A stretch of DNA of 17,037 nt, from contig CAKQNZ010000029.1 of the NCBI GenBank assembly GCA_934255435.1, positions 1 through 17,037 of the forward strand. The letters are read 5' to 3'. Shown here in pieces: positions 15,102 through 17,037 of the stretch. Source of the DNA: an uncultured Clostridia bacterium. GTDB taxonomy: Bacteria > Bacillota > Clostridia > Peptostreptococcales > Anaerovoracaceae. The translations under genes were made by a program, and so were the position numbers. Every line of letters starts with the position of its first letter. Position 1 is the first letter of the stretch. Below the pieces are notes generated by a model, which searched no databases, was not told where the DNA came from, and saw only the letters and a list, made by a program, of their open reading frames with translations.

Positions 15102-15221
15102 CAGGCGTAGGCGTGAGTTCTTGCGAACGTTGCCTTTTTTCCCGGAGAGCCATCGGCGATCCGCCTGGAAAAACGGACAGCAACGAATGCAATGAGTTGG
15201 AGTGAGCTCTTGCGAACGTTG
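15102..15221. repeat. Single 89-bp copy of the hairpin repeat, upstream of proC
   Basis: This is the same family as the array at 13674-14046: leader CAGGCGTAGG at 15102-15111, GAACGTTGCC at 15125, and the closing GAACGTTG at 15214. The unit is 89 bp, one base longer. CGTTGC (15128-15133) pairs with GCAACG (15180-15185). The middle stem is TTTTTCC (15136-15142) with GGAAAAA (15167-15173), and the tip is GGCG with CGCC around ATC. It lies between the DUF368 terminator and the proC promoter, so the family brackets proC. The 403-base gap 14943-15345 is explained by this copy, the promoter, the operator and the terminator. Confidence 0.85.
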
Positions 15222-15267
15222 AAGCTCCGTCAATTTCTATATGAGGAATTTCCTATTCTACGAAAAA

Positions 15268-15312
15268 ATCCCTTGAGCAGGTTCAGTCATTCACCTCATC
15301 TGTTCAAGGGAT
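15268..15312 (-). terminator. Terminator of the DUF368 gene
   Basis: Arms 15268-15280 and 15300-15312 form a 13-bp stem (one G-U) around a 19-base loop, followed on the minus strand by six T residues (15263-15268). It lies 33 bases past the DUF368 stop codon. Confidence 0.85.
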
Positions 15313-15345
15313 GGTTCACATCGTTCTTTATAATGCTCCTGTGAC

Positions 15346-16266
15346 TCAGGCTTCGTTTTCAACGTGTTCCGGTTTTTCCGCAGCATTTTCCTTTTTCTTT
15401 GTCATCACTCTGAGCTTTTCCATGGCAAGCAGCACTGCTATCCCTGCCAGGACTGCCGATATCACAAGAGTATCAAATGACAGCGGCGGATTCTCTGCGG
15501 AAAGCGATACAGGTGCCATTATTATGGAAAACAGCGATCCTGCCATGGAACCGGTTATGAAAAATACCATTTTACTGCGGTGCCGAACCAGCGCTGTACG
15601 TATAAGCGGCACCGATACGAATACTCCCAGGACCACGCCTGCACCCAGGGCCAGTATCCCCGGCAGCACAGCTATCTCCATATGGGAAAGCTTTCTGACC
15701 GCCTCTATCGTCGGTATATATATACCGGCTATCAGCAGGACCGTCGAACCTGATATCCCCGGCAGCACCATAACGCTTATGGCCACCATACCGCAGAGGA
15801 TTATATAAATGTAATGCAGCGGCTGCAGAGCAAGGAAATCCAGGTTTCCTATAGAGCCTGTGCTGCTGCGCAGCAGCGTCATAGCCACTACCACTGCGCA
15901 TCCTGCCACTGCGAATGCTATGTCTGCAGGCCTCAGTGACAGATTTTTCTTTTCAGCTGCTATGACAAAAGGTATCGATGCCAGCGTCAGCCCCAGAAAT
16001 ACAGAGCTCATCAGATATATGTTTTTCTCGAACAGCCTCGACAGCAGCAACACGCATGATATCATGCCTATGCACCAGCCGACGCCCATATTCACAAGGT
16101 ATTTGAAAGCTCTGAGCTTTTCTTTTCTGGTACCGTGGAACAGGTAGTGCAGGGCGTCTATGAATCTGTCATAGAACCCCAGTATAAAGGCCACCGTTCC
16201 GCCGGATACCCCCGGCACACTATCCGCTACAGCCATGCATAGTCCATTGATTGCGTTGATTATCAT
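15346..16266 (-). CDS. DUF368 membrane protein, possible undecaprenyl-phosphate translocase
   Basis: A 306-residue polytopic membrane protein of the DUF368 family. Some members (PopT) were recently shown or proposed to return undecaprenyl phosphate from the outer to the inner membrane face, recycling the carrier for peptidoglycan and teichoic-acid building blocks. The two diagnostic loops are PGVSGGT at residues 18-24 and PGISGST at 169-175, related copies that fit an inverted-repeat fold. About eight to ten hydrophobic segments are visible; the C-terminal 30 residues are charged. The start at 16266 has GGAGGAAAT upstream. It has its own promoter and terminator. No clear terminator separates it from the zinc-ribbon gene upstream, so some read-through is possible. 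The function is carried over from the family and not tested here. Confidence 0.9.
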   Translation of the reverse strand: MIINAINGLCMAVADSVPGVSGGTVAFILGFYDRFIDALHYLFHGTRKEKLRAFKYLVNMGVGWCIGMISCVLLLSRLFEKNIYLMSSVFLGLTLASIPFVIAAEKKNLSLRPADIAFAVAGCAVVVAMTLLRSSTGSIGNLDFLALQPLHYIYIILCGMVAISVMVLPGISGSTVLLIAGIYIPTIEAVRKLSHMEIAVLPGILALGAGVVLGVFVSVPLIRTALVRHRSKMVFFITGSMAGSLFSIIMAPVSLSAENPPLSFDTLVISAVLAGIAVLLAMEKLRVMTKKKENAAEKPEHVENEA

Positions 16267-16313
16267 TTATTTCCTCCATATTACATTTATCCGTATTTTT
16301 CCGATATGTTCCT

Positions 16314-16342
16314 ATTATATACCCTGCAGCCTGCTCTCGCAA
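16314..16342 (-). promoter_or_regulatory. DUF368 gene promoter
   Basis: On the minus strand TTGCGA (16337-16342) is followed after 17 bases by a perfect TATAAT (16314-16319). Transcription would start near 16307, about 40 bases before the ATG. Confidence 0.82.
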
Positions 16343-16366
16343 AGTACTCTTTTTGAAGATCATTCT

Positions 16367-17037
16367 CTATGAGTCCTGCTGCTTCTCCGTTTCATCTGAC
16401 TTCATGCTGTTTCCGTCGGTTTCTTCATCAGGATCGCTGTCGCTCTTTTCCTGTATTTCAGCGCCGCATCTGCCGCAGTATTTCTGATCGGCCGGCTGCT
16501 GGGCCCCGCATGCAGGACATGTCACTGCGAATTCATTGCCGCACTCTGTGCAGAAACGTCCTTTGCGGCACCAGCTACCGCACTGACTGCAGTGTTCTCT
16601 GAAAATGTTCCTGAGTACAAGGAAAACGACTACTGCTGCGAGGTTGCCTGCAAGGCCCGCAAGCAGCCATACAAGACTGTGCATCTTAGCTCTGACAGCG
16701 GCTTTGTAAAGCCATGCTGCGATGAGCAGCCAGTAAACTGCAGCAAGTATCATGCCCAGGACGCCTATAACGCCTATCGCTGCCAGTTTGCCTTCCGGGA
16801 TCTTCCTGATCTGTGCTTTCAGGATATCCTCGCCATCATGTTCCTTTTCCTTTGACATTTCATGTTTCGCAGTATGCTTATCGCCTTTCTGCGTGCTGTA
16901 TGAAGTTTTGGCCTTCTCTGCTGCAGCAAGCTGACCTGTCGTCTTTTCCTCCGACAGCTGCTGCTGATGTTCTTCAGCCGCCATGATATCGCTTATATGC
17001 GGCCTCAGAAGCAAATCACCTGTTATGCCTCCGACGA
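16367..17037 (-). CDS. Membrane zinc-ribbon protein, 5' end beyond the window
   Basis: The reading frame is open to the window edge and gives at least 222 residues; the true start is not visible. An internal TTG at 17014 and an ATG at 16981 are possible starts: a GGAGG lies at 17028-17032, but 13 bases from the TTG, which is long. A hydrophilic, Glu/Lys/Gln-rich stretch, perhaps coiled, comes first. Two hydrophobic segments follow (around IGVIGVLGMILAAVYWLLIA and VWLLAGLAGNLAAVVVFLVL). The C-terminal part carries four CxxC pairs, CSQC, CTEC, CPAC and CGRC, forming two zinc ribbons, then an acidic tail. Such proteins are common in Bacillota and mostly uncharacterised. I do not recognise a specific function. 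Confidence 0.7.
   Translation of the reverse strand, partial: VGGITGDLLLRPHISDIMAAEEHQQQLSEEKTTGQLAAAEKAKTSYSTQKGDKHTAKHEMSKEKEHDGEDILKAQIRKIPEGKLAAIGVIGVLGMILAAVYWLLIAAWLYKAAVRAKMHSLVWLLAGLAGNLAAVVVFLVLRNIFREHCSQCGSWCRKGRFCTECGNEFAVTCPACGAQQPADQKYCGRCGAEIQEKSDSDPDEETDGNSMKSDETEKQQDS

Overview
The window looks like chromosome from a strictly fermentative anaerobe of the Bacillota, most likely class Clostridia. This is inferred from the pyruvate formate-lyase pair, the GT4-type glycolipid genes, strong AGGAGG-like ribosome binding sites, near-consensus sigma-A promoters, and a secreted beta-helix/fibronectin protein of a kind common in gut and oral Clostridia. The genus cannot be named from the sequence alone. 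Eleven of the twelve genes lie on the minus strand. No rRNA, tRNA, CRISPR array, prophage or transposase gene was seen.

Layout, left to right. (1) 1-3816: pflB and pflA (minus; pflB is upstream) behind a TTGACG-17-TATCAT promoter, with a long upstream region carrying three boxes exactly 65 bp apart. (2) 3764-5067: the only plus-strand gene, an AI-2E/PerM-family membrane protein with its own promoter. It converges on the next operon across a shared bidirectional terminator. (3) 5240-10107: glnS, malic enzyme and a secreted beta-helix/FN3 protein, apparently one minus-strand unit starting from a promoter upstream of glnS. (4) 10108-10530: a gene-free stretch with four copies of a two-box repeat whose spacing matches whole helical turns. 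The last copy runs into the 3' end of the next gene. (5) 10462-13503: a glycosyltransferase, VTT membrane protein, glycosyltransferase operon that resembles glycosyldiacylglycerol (membrane glycolipid) synthesis. (6) 13504-15345: proC, flanked on both sides by copies of an 88-89 bp hairpin repeat. Its promoter is near-consensus and overlaps a perfect 12-bp inverted repeat. (7) 15346-17037: a DUF368 membrane protein (a family linked to undecaprenyl-phosphate recycling) and the 3' part of a membrane zinc-ribbon protein cut by the window edge.

The genes are mostly housekeeping: anaerobic pyruvate cleavage, malate-to-pyruvate conversion, glutaminyl-tRNA charging, proline synthesis, membrane glycolipid assembly and lipid-carrier recycling. 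The less ordinary material is between the genes. The two repeat families, at 10231-10523 and at 13674-14046 plus 15102-15221, are not explained by any standard feature. One looks like a phased protein-binding array. The other shows compensatory base changes that indicate selection for a folded RNA or single-stranded DNA. No self-contained new defence or catalytic system is visible.
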